In this document: positions 9,331 through 21,560 of the stretch, piece by piece
Position numbering within the stretch: position 1 is the stretch's first letter
Layout of the letters: every line of letters starts with the position of its first letter
Assembly (NCBI GenBank): GCA_030765065.1
Contig: CM060990.1
Span: 6,442,001 to 6,506,000, forward strand
Direction of reading: 5' to 3'
Length of the DNA: 64,000 bases
Source: Deroplatys truncata
Taxonomy: Eukaryota > Arthropoda > Insecta > Mantodea > Mantidae
The notes under the pieces: model-generated
Databases searched by the model: none
Seen by the model: the letters and a program-made list of their open reading frames with translations, nothing else
Told to the model about the DNA's origin: nothing
Made by a program: the position numbers and the translations under genes

Positions 9331-10695
9331 TTAAACTTATTTCCATTAAGAACTTTCAGCTGTTCTGGAAGTGCATTAAAATAAGAGATACCTTTTACAT
9401 AGGGACTATTTACAGTCATTCTTAACATTCTATCAACTCTGCAAAAGTAATTTCTCTGTCTGGTGTTATAATTGTGGCCCTCTGAAGTTTTGGTCTTGAA
9501 TCTAATATCCTTTTTAACGAACATTACTGCTTGAAAACTATACGCAGCATAAATAGTAAATAGTTTTTACCTAATGAATGCATTTTTACTGAACTACTTT
9601 GTTTGTTTTGCTGAAATTTTAAGATTTCTTTTGAAGTACAAATACCCTATCCATATGAATTTTGTAGTTACCACCCCACAAGAGTAATCCATGGTAAAGG
9701 TAAGTGTAAATTAAGCCATAGTATGGTTTAATTAGCATGCCCACTTCAAGATCAGTGCCATGTTGTCTTAAACTGGAAGACAATTTTTTAGACACGCAGT
9801 CAATATGTCTTTGCCATGAAAGTTTGTCATATACGTAAATTTAAAAAAACAATTAAGCCTTTGATAAATCTAAAAATACATCTGCAACCTTACTACCATT
9901 ACTTATACTATATAATGCTGTGTGTACAAAATTTACAGCAGCTGAAATTGTGCTGCGACCCTTTCTAAAACCATGCTGGAAACCCCACAGAATGTCCAGT
10001 GATTCATGCAATGGTGTTAAACATGATAAAACTATTTTTTTGATCAATTTACTAAACAATGAAATAAGGGCAACTGGTCTGTAATTTTGGACAGCATTTT
10101 ACTTAACTTTCTTATGAAGATGTTTTACTATAGATAGTTTCAGTTTTTCAGGAAATATACCTTCAAGTACATAAATCAAATGTAATAAAGTATAAACTAG
10201 TTCAAATTTACACTTTTTTAACAAATATGAAGAGACTTCATCCAAACCTCAACTTTTGCAGTTTAAACTATCCACAAAATCTATAACATCATTTACAGAT
10301 AATAGAAGAATTTCATTTCACTGTTTTTATACAGAACATTTTCTAGAGAATCACTAAAAAAGTTATTGAACATATTTTCACTGTCTTGGGATTACTAATA
10401 ATTTCCTCTCCATTATATAACTCTATGTTAGGTTTACTGCTACTGTCTGATCTAGTGTTATTCCTAGTATTGTTAACAAATGACCAACATAATTTTGATA
10501 CAGAGTCTGATAGTTGTATTTTTCTATTAATTTAGTGGCTTTCAATTTTATAATTTTGCTATGGAAATTTTTGTTACATTGTAAATACCTTTCTTTAAAT
10601 ATATTTAATTTGGTTGACTGATAACAATCATACATTGCTTTCATTTTATGCTTTAAGTCAGTTGCATTCTTATTAAATATAACAAAGTTTGTCAT
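9327..10695 (-). pseudogene. LINE ORF2 reverse transcriptase relic, palm motif deleted
   Basis: ORF pieces at 10695-10423 and 10059-9853 carry the pre-RT and finger regions. The second contains QHGFRKGRST and VFLDLSKA, RT blocks of non-LTR elements. Directly after DLSKA the sequence jumps to a thumb-like segment (LSWQRHIDCVSKKLSSSLR, about 9840-9780). The palm block with the YADD catalytic aspartates is therefore missing. The C-terminal piece (9524-9327) has the HNYNTR motif typical of CR1/Jockey-group ends. This copy is dead. Confidence 0.75.
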
Positions 10696-11751
10696 ATTTT
10701 ATTTTTTTCTTAGGCTGATTCTTTTTAATGGATAATTATTATTTAAATAATGGCTTATTTATTTTGAAAGAAAAGCGTTCCTGCTTTTTCTCATTCTGAG
10801 GCTGTCATAAAGACAAAGCAAAACAAACAAATTAACCAAACATATTAAACAAGGAAACAAGTAAAAAATAATCATATAAAACATAATAAAATGCATCAAA
10901 AGGATATAAGGCACAGTGGCAGTAATTATAACAAAATGAACAAAATCAAAACAAACAATTAACAAAATCAAATTTCAAAATGCAGTTAAAAGGTTACAGT
11001 ATATGATGATTTTTTAAAATTGAAATGGAAACTTTAATGGCCAAGAGGAAACATTCTTAATTACCTGGCTGCCTAGGCCGAGCCTCTTACAGAAGTAAAC
11101 GAAGAACTTGAGGATCGTACCTCTTGCTCCGACCATTGGACCTATGATTTTGATAGAGAAATTTCCCTAACAGAAATTTTTATTTGTTATTTACCCCTTT
11201 CGACCTATAAACTAAATCCCAAGGTTCATTAGTTAAACTTCTTTTTGATTTATCTGTTGGAGCCACAAACAGTTCTTCTGTACTGAAATTTATTTTTATT
11301 CAATGAATTTATCATGCAGTTAAGTATTAATATTTGACTCAACTACTCTGCAGTATACCCATTGACTACATTTATATAGGTCATATTTTGTGCATTAGTA
11401 ATAACATGATCTAATGGTGTAATTTTTGTAGGCACATTCAGACCAATTAGATGTTAAGATTATAGGATAGAATAGTATCCTTGAAGATTTCAATTCAATA
11501 AGAATCTTCCAGTGTACTAATGCTGATGTCTCCAAGAATTATAACAGGTATTCTTTTGTTTATCACTCTTGAGTAATGTACATAACACTTATCTAACAAG
11601 AAAGAAAGAAAAATAATAGCTTTATTGTCACAAAACATTTACAGAAGTGAGTTTGGGCTCAAAAACTGGTGGTTCAAGGCTAAATCTTAAAATTAGATTC
11701 TCTAATAAATTATTGTGTTTATATAAAAAATTCACAAGGAGTCTTAACAAC

Positions 11752-11804
11752 AACAACAATAATAATAATATTATAATAATAATAATTAATAATAATAATG
11801 CTTC
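11752..11804 (+). repeat. (AAC)n/(AAT)n microsatellite
   Basis: Imperfect run of AAC then AAT triplets. Confidence 0.9.
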
Positions 11805-11942
11805 ACACAAATGTAACATTCATGTAACAGTTTTTAGGTTTGGCTATTTTAGTGCATTCTTATTACTTTATCTTCTTCTAATGTTAATGTACATTCAGCA
11901 TGTTTATTGTGTTGATTATGAGTGTTTCCTGAAGGGAATCTA

Positions 11943-12994
11943 CAGAGAGCCAAAAAATCATGAACCGGTTGCACAGTGTTTTTCCTGTCTGCGTCCTCGG
12001 CATTCGTTTCCGTGCGCCGCTATCGTAGAAAGGCATGGATGAAACTATACAACATTTTTAAAACTACTTTTAAAGGCTTTACTTACCATTTTTATGAAAG
12101 GAGATATTGAAACTGACCACCGTCGTTGTCCATATATTTTTGGCACCTCTTTAGGTAACTATCCATCACTCGCCATAGTTCACATTGAGAAATGCTGAAA
12201 ATTTCCTGGTGGATATTTTGTTTTAATTCTTCCAGGGTGTGTGGGTTTGTCTTATACACTTTGTTATCCCAGAGATATAAATCACAGGGGTTTAGGTCGG
12301 AGGACCAAGGGGCCACTAATCTCTACTAATAATTCTGTCCTCTAATGCATTTTCAATTGTTCTCATCGAAATATTGGCCATATAAGCTGTTGCAGAGTCT
12401 TGTTGAAAATAAGGCCAATTTTTTATGAGTCAATAGCTGAAGCCCGTGCATACATGAATACAATTTTGCCCCGTTTTTAGAGAATTAACAGACAGGGAGC
12501 GTGATTTTACCTTTTTTCAACAAGACTCTGCAGCAGCTCATACGCCAATAATTCGATGAGAACAATTGAACGTGTGTTTGAGGACAGAATTATTAGTAGA
12601 TTTGTGGCCCCCTCAGGCTCCGACCTCGTTCTAACCCCCGATGATTTCTATCTCTGGAGTAAATTAAAACATAAAATGTACAAGACAAGCCCACACATCT
12701 TGGAAGAATTAAAACGAAATATCTGCCAGGAAATTGCCAGCATTTCTGAACGTGAACTACGGCGAGTGATGGATAGTTTCCCAAAGAGGTTCCAAAAATG
12801 TATGGACAATGACGGTGGCCAGTTTTAGCATCTCCTTTCATAAAGTTGGTAAGTAAAGCCTTTAAAAGTAGTTTTTAAAATGTTGTATGGTTTCATTCGT
12901 GTCTTTCTGTGATAGCGGCAGATGGCAACAAGTGCCGAGGACACAGACAGGAAAAACACCATGCAGGCGGTTCATAGTTTTTTGTCTCTCCCTG
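11943..12994. mobile_element. Foldback element built from two opposed mariner transposase 3' ends
   Basis: The left arm (11943 to about 12420) and right arm (about 12505-12994) are inverted copies of one another. The outer ends read CAGAGAGCCAAAAAATCATGAACC and, from the right, CAGGGAGAGACAAAAAACTATGAACC, each next to a TA (11941-11942, 12995-12996). Each arm carries the end of a transposase pointing to its own terminus. The left arm on the minus strand has WSSDLNPCDLYLW. The right arm on the plus strand has LTPDDFYLW and HILEELKRNI. QQDSA, the second catalytic aspartate region, lies near the centre in both. The element encodes no complete transposase. Confidence 0.85.
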
Positions 12995-13689
12995 TATATA
13001 TTCCCACTACAATAATTTCTATTGTGGAATAAATCATTTTTATAATTACAATTTCGAAATCTAAATCCGTACTAATACTTTCAGCCCAGTCCATATTTAT
13101 TACTGAGCTCAATGTATCTATTATTTTTATGATACATATAGCTACTCCATCCCCTTTGTGAGAGTTCCATGAATAAGAAGCAACTAAATTATAATTATTG
13201 AATTTGAAATGTTCATTTTTTTTTTAGTGGACTGTTGATGTTGAGTCACAACAAACACATTGGGAGAAATTCAATTAATTAACATTCAGATGCATCAAAT
13301 TTTATGCCAAAACCCTGAACATTATAATCTACAAGGATTAACTTTTGAGTTACTATCTGAACTTTATTTAAGGCTGCTATTGCATTGTTTTAGGCTATCC
13401 TAAAAAGTGTTTTCTTTGTAAAAGAAACAGATTTTTGAATACTTCATGGCAAATTAAATGCACTATAACCTAGACTAAGTGGTTTTACTTTTCCGATATC
13501 TTGAATAATTCCATCTGTGGCACTACTTAATCTGTTTTTACCTAACCAATTGAAATGCTGACCATGCTGGGTGAAGGCATCTCTGTAATAATTCTGAGTC
13601 ATTACCATGGTTACATTTTTAAACTGTGTACAAGTACTCTCAAACTTTTCATTGGCCTCTTAATTTCTTCATTCATGCAGCTCCATTAT

Positions 13690-14100
13690 GGCAGGTCGTG
13701 TTTATGAGGAGAATTAACCACAATGAAGTTGGTATGTGTCAATGTTGCTAAGGTTTTCTTAATTGAGGATGCAGCTCCAGATGTCTGGTTTTTTAATTTC
13801 ATTGGCTCTAGCTAATAAAATTACAAAGTCCCCTCATGAAAAATCTTCACAGTCTTTCCTTACAGTTTCTGAAACGTTCTCAAAGCCAGCTCCTGATTTG
13901 ACTTGACCTTCAGTTTCAAACTGAAGTTTTAACTTACTACCTCTTAGAATTGAGGATATGCCACGTTTGTAACTGTCTGAAAAAAATGTTAATAATTTTT
14001 TTATTAGTCTTCTTGGCTGCAGACAGCCTAGGCTTAGAGGTTATGGGTTTATGTCTCCCATTTGCTATTTCCACTTTAGAGGCTTCAATTGGAGTCTAAG
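13690..14100 (-). pseudogene. LINE ORF1 SGNH-esterase relic
   Basis: The reverse complement reads FSDSYKRGISSIL, then GAGFENVSETVRKDCEDF and DFVILLARANEI. These correspond to block I (GDS) and block III (GxND) of the SGNH-hydrolase domain found in ORF1 of CR1/L2-type LINEs. A stop interrupts it and the Gly of GDS is replaced by Ser. A low-similarity coiled-coil region may lie at 14100-14250. Confidence 0.55.
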
Positions 14101-14528
14101 AACTTCAAAATTATTTTTTGTTAATGTAGGAAACTGTTAGTGGATGGAGAATTCCTTCTTCTGTTTTCATGTTTAACCTTGTGCCAGCAATGTTGGTGTC
14201 AATTTAAAATTGGAACTTTTGTACAGAGAAGCAAATAATTAATGATAGAAAATGAATCACATTAAATACTCATTGCTCCACTTGCCAAATTATTGATAGG
14301 ACATGCTTCAAGGACCTATTGTCACCATTTTGGCTGCTGGTCAAGCTATTTGGTAATTGGAGCAATATGAGTGTTTACCGTCCATTCATTTCCCATCATT
14401 AAATGTTGGTGTGTCCTCCTAGTAGAGTAGAGGCCCAAAGTTTGAATTTTGATTGATGTGAGTTGCCTGGATAAGATCCTTTTGGACAACTGGCTCATTA
14501 ATATCATCACCTGCAAGGATTAGACTTT

Positions 14529-15147
14529 TCAGTATGTTCTGGCTTCCATAGATTGCTCATTCCATCTTCCTAGTGGTCTTCTCACATTGCTACTCCCTTT
14601 ATGCTTATAGTTAAAAATTATTCTGGTTATTCTTCCTTTGGACATTCTTAATATATGATTTTTACATTTTTCTCTATATTGTTTGATAATTTCATTTATA
14701 CTTAACATTTTTAATTCTCTCATGATCTCTTCATTTCTAGTGTGATCTAAAAGTGTGTATCCAGCTATAGTTCTAAGAAATTTAATTTCTGTTGACTCTG
14801 TTCTTCTCATTTGATCTTTGGTTAATGTCAGCATTCACTTCCATACAGCAAGGTGGGTAAAGCCATTGTTTTAACTTAATTATAGTTTCTTTCCTAACAT
14901 TATTTTTCAATGTGCATACAAATGTACCACAGAAGTGTGTATATCTGTTTAGTTTTACTTCCAGAACATTATTCTTTGTGCATGTTATTTTATAACCTAG
15001 GTAACTGAATGCCTTAATCTGTTCTAATATCTTATTGTCATTAATTATTACTTCAGTTATTTCAGTAACCCTGGGATGTAATAAGAGATTAAATTCTATC
15101 TCAAACATAAGTGGATAAAAATACAAAAAATAAAAAGTTATAACCAT
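14529..15147 (-). pseudogene. C-terminal fragment of another non-LTR reverse transcriptase
   Basis: Two overlapping frames (15147-14782 and 14834-14529) give AFSYLGYKIT, then LTKDQMRRTESTEIKFLRTIAGYTLLDHTRNEEI and a terminal GRWNEQ. This order (post-palm FKYLG block, then an RRxExxxLR segment) is the common end of insect endonuclease-reverse transcriptases. It is 5'-truncated with one frameshift. It lies just past the end of the LINE at 9310-14250 and is a separate family. Confidence 0.75.
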
Positions 15148-15149
15148 TA

Positions 15150-15780
15150 AAGCTAAGAATATTTCTTTTAATCATAATCTTTCATAACCCATTTTTGTGC
15201 AGTTTATATAAAAAAAGAAAAAGGTATGATTATGATCCCTTTGTCACGTGAGAAAATTGGAATTGATTGTCAATATTATGTAAAGAACCAAGATCCGTAC
15301 CCTTCCTTATCAAAGTTGACTCTGTTTTGGTTCAGCTGTAAGGCCATAGATATCAGGCAGCTCAGAGTCTACTTATCCATAAGTTTTTATTTTTCTGTTT
15401 AATTTAGGACCAATTCTGAAAAAGCAAACACCATCTGAATCATGCTGTTCATTAATGAACATTGATCCCCCTAAGGAAAAGCCCACAATACACTGCTCAT
15501 GAAACCAGATATATTTGAAATTCACAATCTAGATACATTCTGTGCAAAAAAATGGAAGCAACTTTTTCTTTAAGTGTTTGCTTTAACAACTCACGTCTGT
15601 GGAGTCAGTGTTACTCATTCCTACTTTCCTTTTGCTTAGAAAAATTCATCTGCTATAATAAGAATTAGTTTACAACATTTTCAATAATACATTTTTTCAG
15701 TTTCTGTGGTACAAATATTTCTTTCAGAAATTTGGGTAAGTGGTTGTACATTTTCGAGTGATAATAGGTAAATACATTTC
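15150..15780. other. Intronic, nothing recognised
   Basis: AT-rich with no supported ORF, TIR or repeat copy seen. Confidence 0.4.
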
Positions 15781-15782
15781 TA

Positions 15783-15995
15783 CAGGGTGAGCCAAAAGAC
15801 TACAAACCATCTGCGCAGTGTTTTTCCTGTCCACGTCCTCGGTGCTCATTGCCGTCTGGTGCGGATGAAACCATACAACATTTTTATAACTACTTTTAAA
15901 GGCATTACTTACCAACTTTACGAAAGGAGATGCTGAAACTGGCCACCGTCGTTGTCCATACATTTTTGGCACTTCTTTAGGAAACTATCCATCGT
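15783..15995. mobile_element. Solo arm of the same foldback/mariner family
   Basis: It starts CAGGGTGAGCCAAAAGACTAC next to TA. It matches the left arm of the 11943-12994 element through CAGTGTTTTTCCTGTC, ACTACTTTTAAAGGC and GACCACCGTCGTTGTCCATA-like sequence. It stops near 15995 with no opposing arm, so it is a truncated copy. Confidence 0.75.
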
Positions 15996-16089
15996 TTCTT
16001 TTCATTGAATATGGATATTAGAGGCTATTTTATTGCAAATTAAATTTGCACTTTATTGCAAATATGGCAGATTTTAAATTATTTCAAGC

Positions 16090-16870
16090 CCAAGGGGGTA
16101 AATGGGGAGTCTTAAAATATTTTAAAATAAGAGTTATTTCTGGGATGGTTGTATAACCTTCATATCCCACATTTCCCTCATATTTTGCTGAAGTTTTATC
16201 AAGTAATATTTTTGGTATGATTTTTGACAAAACTAGGTATGTTTGGATTATTCTAGGAACTGGCAAAAATGATATGCCACCATTACATTCCATCACTATT
16301 TTAAACCCCTAAAATACAAATCAACATTCTTTGGCCTATCTAGGAGAAACTTTGTACACTTATACTATAGGACCAAATGAAAATTATAAGCTACCTTACA
16401 GCTCTGAAATCTACCCCTACTATGTTTTCAACCTTTTATGTAGAAATCTGACTGTTTAAACCACATGGTCAAAATATTGCACAGCTATACAGTAGGAGTT
16501 GACAAAAATGATAGGTTATGTTACAACTTCCAAAACAACACCTAATCCTTATTTTGAATTATATAGTACTTAGAATTCTTAAAGACTAACCTTACATTAT
16601 TTTCAACGCCTTATAGATAAAACTGTATTGCATGGTCAACCAGGTCACAAATTTGTGCACTTGGACTATAGGACTTGGCAAAAGTATTTAAATACCATAA
16701 AAGTTCAAAAAGGTACCCATATTCATATTTTTCAACCCCATATATACAAATGGTCATTATTTGACCAAACTTTGGACACTTATGCTTTTTGTACAAGTAC
16801 AAATTTACAGTCTACTTATGACTTTAAAAAAATCATCCCATCCTTATTTTTAACCTCATACTTATAGAAT
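16090..16870. repeat. Degenerate tandem array (satellite-like), unit roughly 120-180 bp
   Basis: The motif TTGxRCACTTRTACTATAGGA followed by a GGCAAAA-type block recurs near 16351, 16475, 16652 and 16773, with an earlier weak copy near 16230. A TTTTCAACCYCWTATRTA block occurs in each unit. Units are diverged and of uneven length. No TIR or coding content was recognised. Confidence 0.55.
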
Positions 16871-16879
16871 GTATCAATG

Positions 16880-17750
16880 CAATGCCAGGTAAGACAGTTA
16901 GTGTGTATTAAAGAGTAAAGGCCAGATTTCAGTTTTTTTAAGTCAGAGTGGAGCATTTTAAAAGTTCATCTAACCATATCTTTTGTATAATTATTTCTCT
17001 GAATAATTAATAACTCTTCTTCAGTTTCTGTCCTGACATACATAGAAGTTTTTATCTGCATGTGGTTAAAAGCGATGGCTACAGTTTTTACCTATCAACT
17101 TTTTTCTGAAAACCAGTCATGCAACTGACGTGCTTTTTAAATGCTTTGGACATTGTGATTGGGTTATGTTATTTTGAAAATTGGGATGATTTTCCATAAT
17201 TAACAAACAGCTGTAAATGTTTGTATAAACCAGGAACAGCTGTGACAAAATAACTAACCCCTGTAAAATGCCATGTTGACCTGTTTCATTTTATAGATCA
17301 TTTTATTGGTTTTACTGTTGTTAGTGATCTGTAGCAGTTCTTTTCGGTTTCTAAAATATGAATCAACCCAGCTATATGCTATTGTTAATGACTTTTCTAA
17401 CAAATTTCTAATATCTACAATATTACCTGTTTTTGATGTGCCTAAAATAGTCCAATATTTACTTGTTTTTTATCCAGATTCATATGCAGAATTAAAGAAG
17501 GACGTAACTAAATTTTTAAAGACTTCTAAACATAAACAATTCTGAATGCATTGTTGAAAATTGTGTCATTCTGCTACCTCTCATTTTAATTCTGGAAGCA
17601 TTTTTACGTTTAATTCTCACCTCGCTGTGACATGAGGCTGATTGCGACATGCTACTAAATGCCACTGTGTTAGTTAGCCTTGCATTGCATTTAATTCCTG
17701 TTATGTTGTGATTGTAGAACAGTTTTTGTTTCCTAGAGTTCTGTGAGATG
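16880..17750. other. Intronic, no recognised feature
   Basis: An ORF of 79 codons at 17306-17545 has no motif I recognise. It lies just upstream of the THAP relic and could be unrelated. Confidence 0.35.
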
Positions 17751-17760
17751 TTAGGTCAAG

Positions 17761-19090
17761 AATGCCTGCGTGGAGTGCTTATGCTTGTGCAAATAATTCT
17801 GGTTATTACTCATTACCTGATAGAGATAAGAATTGACATGTGTACAAGAAATGGGTTGCTGCTATGAAACACAAAAACTTGTGCCAACCAAAAATGCTAG
17901 AGTATATGGAATTCATTTCAAAGAAAGTGATCTTAATGAGTCGGATGTTATAAAAAGAATAATAATGAAGAGCCAGAAATTTTGAAAACCTACACGGAAG
18001 GATAATGTGGTGCCTTCGAAATTTTTTTGAGGACTGGAAGAAAAACTTCCCACAAAAAGAAACTCGCTTTTTTAAAAGAAAGCAAGCGCTACAGCTAGTC
18101 GATAATTCAGTAAGCAATTCTCAGTAAGAAAGTGAAGCTACACTAGTTTCTCGGTCTTGACATGTGGAGTTGAAGATTGATGCTGGAGTACAGTGCGAGC
18201 TGGGAACTGAAATATTTAGTGCTATAAAGAGCGCTAATGTGAATCAAAGTTAGACTGATGGGGAAGGCTAATCTTTAGCTGCAAATGATGAAGCTAATAA
18301 ACCGAATGAGTATTTGAGGGAATTCAGTGAAGATGGCGAAGAAGATGTAGGCATGTCCAGAAAGTATTCTTTAGTCTTCTTGTGCTTGTCAGTATTTGTC
18401 ACACATGTGGTGCACCTGTCACTGAAAGAAAATCTAACACACAAGGGGCATTAATGCAAATTTTAACTGATTGTGTGAATGGGCACACTTATGAGTGCTG
18501 CTCTGGAGGCGAAAGTGGAAGTATGAAAAGTATTGTGTGCCTAGCTTCAGGCTGTCTCTTGCCTTTGCAAAATGACATTTAACTGTTTCTTGGCATTCTT
18601 GAAAGCAATAAAACTATTATTTTTTTCTGAATCATATTTTTATAGACTTGTTAAAAAAAAACTGTTTCCCTTCTGTACACAAAGCCTGGTTAAGAGAAAA
18701 AGAAAGCAATTTTGCAATTGCCATGAATGATTAAAATTTATGTTTATGTGGGGATGGGCAGGATTTCTGCTAAATGTGTGACATATTCCATAATGAATTT
18801 GGCAACAAACAAAATTTTGTACTTAATTTATAGAGAGGAACTGCAAGTGGTAATGTTGAGAAAACTACTTGCGAAAATATACTGACTTCTCTGAATGAAA
18901 ACCTGCCCATAATATTGTTTCTGACAGACATGCTGGCATTAGAGCTTTGATGAAAAAGAAATTTCTGCATATACACCATGAATTTTTATGAATATGTTTA
19001 ATAAGATTCCAAAATCATCGCTCCTTCATGAAAGGAAACATTATTTATAATCATCTGTGGTGGGCATCTGCTACTTGTGAAAGTGACTCT
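17761..19090 (+). pseudogene. THAP-domain transposase-like relic (Kolobok-type suspected)
   Basis: From 17761 a broken frame gives CANNSGYYSLP, KKWVAAMKHKN, PKNARVYGIHFKESD and later VVPSKFF. This spacing resembles a THAP zinc finger (FHxLP, W, P, CSxHF, VP). Downstream, 18382-18582 is open and holds CHTCGAPVTERKSNTQGAL with Cys/His pairs. Further on, broken frames read YLIMNLATNKIL, GNVEKTTCENILTSL, LTDRHAGIRALMKKKF-like sequence and HLWWASATCE. That layout matches THAP-linked DDE proteins I associate with Kolobok-type transposons, but this is from memory of family style. Many stops and frameshifts are present. Confidence 0.5.
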
Positions 19091-19104
19091 TGAAAATGTT
19101 CATG

Positions 19105-19240
19105 TCGCGCGCACGCACGCACACACACGCACACACACACACTTTTGTATAAAATGCTTTTTTTTGCCCCAAAACATACATTTCCATTGACATCTAAGTT
19201 TTGGGTGGAATGCGATTCTTCCTCTACCTAGTAGGTATGT
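19105..19240 (+). mobile_element. 3' end of a CA-microsatellite-bearing repeat, copy 1
   Basis: A (CA)n run is followed by AAAATGCTTTTTTT, a block ending GGGTGGAATGCRAT and TTCCTCTACCTAGTAGGTA. The same order is found at about 50165-50312 with TTCCCCTACTTACTATACGTAGTAG. The element is 5'-truncated here. Confidence 0.6.
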
Positions 19241-20380
19241 GGTACGAAAATAATAACAATAATTTATAAATTATCAAAACAATAAAATAGATAGTTTTAA
19301 ACTCTAAAACCTTAAAATAGGTCTGAGTGGTCAGAATAGAAATTTTAGACACCACAAAATCCCTTCCATACATTATACTTTATATAAAATATGAGATACT
19401 CAAAAAGCTTTAGTTTATTTGTACACATAAAAAACATGCATTTAGCCTAAAATCCAAGATAAAGCGAAATGTTGATTGTGAGAGTTAATGGAGTAACTAT
19501 AAGCTTGTACCTCGGTGTTACATAATCGTAAATCTGATTGACACCAGAAGTTTTCTTATTTTTAAGACTTTAAATGCTATCTGCCATCTCTGATTTTGTT
19601 GCCAGTTTTATGGTTATTGTGACTGTTGCGTCTAAACTTTGACTTAATTCAATATTCACGTGACTTCACTTTTCTTTGTGCATAGCAGTCTCTTCTTCTG
19701 TCTCACTCATTGGAGTGTCGAACAAGGACTCCTCTTCTATGACATGTTGAGCAGCAGTCACAACTGTCATGACCTCTTTCATAGAACACACTTAGTAACC
19801 AGCACTTTGTCCCATCAACATAAAATGCTCTCTGATATATAATCACAGGAGTTTGGAGAGAGCTCCCAGGAGGCAGGGGAAGAAACATCCAAAGATGCCC
19901 TGTTGTTTCTCTTCCTGGTATTTACCTCGGGGAGAATTCTGCTCTGCAATCTCTCCAACCAAGCAGTTGGCCATTACTGAAGTACAAGTCCACTAGCCCG
20001 GCTCACATTAACCACACTGCAATATACTAGCTGGTTTATGGCATATCCTTAAGTAAACTTGGAGCTGTACTAGATAAGTCATTTAATATTTTCATAACTT
20101 TATTTGGGTCATGTATATTTCCCATATTAACTTAAATTGTACCATTCCTTATAGTTACATCATCACTCACCAGTCATTCTCTAATGAGTTTCCACATGGC
20201 TATGGGCTGTAATTGTGTGAGCATTTAATAATGTTTTCATATGTAACATCTTTGTTCTTGTATAGTTTCATTGTGAAATTTTTTGTGTTACTGCTAATGC
20301 TGATGATGATGATGGTAACTGAGTGGCCTTTTAAAGAGGCTATGCATGTAGGCTCTAGAGCCCATTGTACTCATATTTTG
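19241..20380. other. Intronic, nothing recognised
   Basis: Short shadow ORFs only. No repeats or TIRs shared with the rest of the window were noticed. Confidence 0.35.
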
Positions 20381-20384
20381 GGCA

Positions 20385-21560
20385 TTACTCAAGTTCGATG
20401 GTCTGTATAAAATGGACTACATCCTTAATACCTGCCCTTCTTATCTCCCCAGGTTCCAAAAAGAAGGTTCCTAAGGATACATACCTATGCCAAGTGAAAA
20501 TTTTGCAATTGCATAGTACATGCTGTGAGGTCTCAAAGTCCCTCACACATTTCCGACATATTGGGTGTAGTGTAAAACCCATTAGGTACAGATGTATACA
20601 CAGTGTGTTGTGGCTCATAAGATAACCCACAACCCCTCTGAGCTTAACTCTGGTAAAATTCAGGAGAAACTCACTCACTTTCTGGTCACGCCGTGCTATT
20701 GGATCGTGGGCCTGCCTGGCAGTGGTTTGCTTACTTCAGATCTCAAGATGAACCCTCACCATGAGCTGGGATATCTCATACTTAATGTTGCTTATAGACA
20801 CTCCGCAGAAGAGCTCAGGCCCAATAAAATCAAGCCCTGATCCCATCTTTGCAAATGTCTGTCAGCTCATTTCATCTAATACCAAGATGCCCAGGAATGC
20901 AAAGAAGCGTAACTGGGCAGCTGGTACATACTCTATCCAACATCTTCTGGCATTGCCGCACCAATCTGGATGTAGTTTTAACCGCCCTAAAGGCTTTCAA
21001 AGCTGCCATATTATCCGAGCAGATGTACACATCCACTTGACTTAGTATGCATAGCACAGGCTAAGCTCACATAGACCTCAGCCCGGAAAACTGTAGTAAC
21101 TCAACCAAGGGAAATGACAAGCCTGGTTCAAGGGCCCCAGTCCTGCCTCCAAGGCGAAACTGTCCATGAACCAAGTCTTGTCCCCTGCCTTTTGGAGAGA
21201 TGCGGTTTTTGGGTCCCACTCCTCCCTGGAAGGTATTACCACAGTATAGGATGGACTTAAGTTATACCCAGTCCCCATCAAATCCCCGACCATCTGGCCT
21301 ATAGGACACTTCTCCTGTAATCCAGAAAGGATCAGTGAGTGCCCTTGTGGGTTAGCTTAAAGCACCCCCTCCCTGCAGTCTAGGTGGTGTACACTTATCC
21401 TGGCTACCTCCTTCGCAAACAAGTGCAGAGAAGGAAGGTCCACCAGAATCTTTAAGGCGGACTGAGTAGTCATCTGCACAGCTTCCCCCATGATCCTGGC
21501 CAGTAGTCTAGTTCTTTTTTTCCCTCCCCTTTGGGTACAGAGCCTACTTCTCCACATCTC
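20385..21560 (-). pseudogene. RNase H-bearing LINE 3' fragment, minus strand
   Basis: Order on the minus strand: 21557-21357 carries ALKILVDLPSLHLFAKEVAR, a post-RT segment. 21293-21078 carries IPSREEW and WFMDSFALEAGLGP, the first RNase H block, where the family reads WFTDGSKTxxGxG, so the catalytic Asp context is damaged. 21057-20872 carries ICSDNMAALKAF and IPGHLGI, the SDSxAAL and PGHxGI blocks. 20678-20385 carries LRGVVGYLMSHNTL and CRKCVRDFETSQHVLCNC, a CCHC-like terminal finger. RNase H in a non-LTR ORF2 points to the I/R1/LOA/Outcast group. Frameshifts separate the parts. Confidence 0.8.

Larger units (their letters stand above)
9310..14250 (-). mobile_element. Degenerate LINE with esterase-type ORF1 (CR1/L2-like group), minus strand
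   Basis: Read from high to low coordinates, the pieces come in LINE order. An ORF1-like SGNH region (about 14100-13700) is followed by an endonuclease start (about 13350-13030, with NVQG and GDGVAIYV), then endonuclease VIILGDIS (about 11590-11510), then RT and the C-terminal segment (10700-9320). A foldback element and other sequence (about 11600-12994) interrupt the endonuclease. All frames are broken. Clade assignment rests on motif style only. Confidence 0.7.

Noticed and set aside
17306-17545. 79-codon ORF as a small gene
   Set aside because: No recognisable domain, AT-driven composition, and located in intronic repeat-rich DNA.
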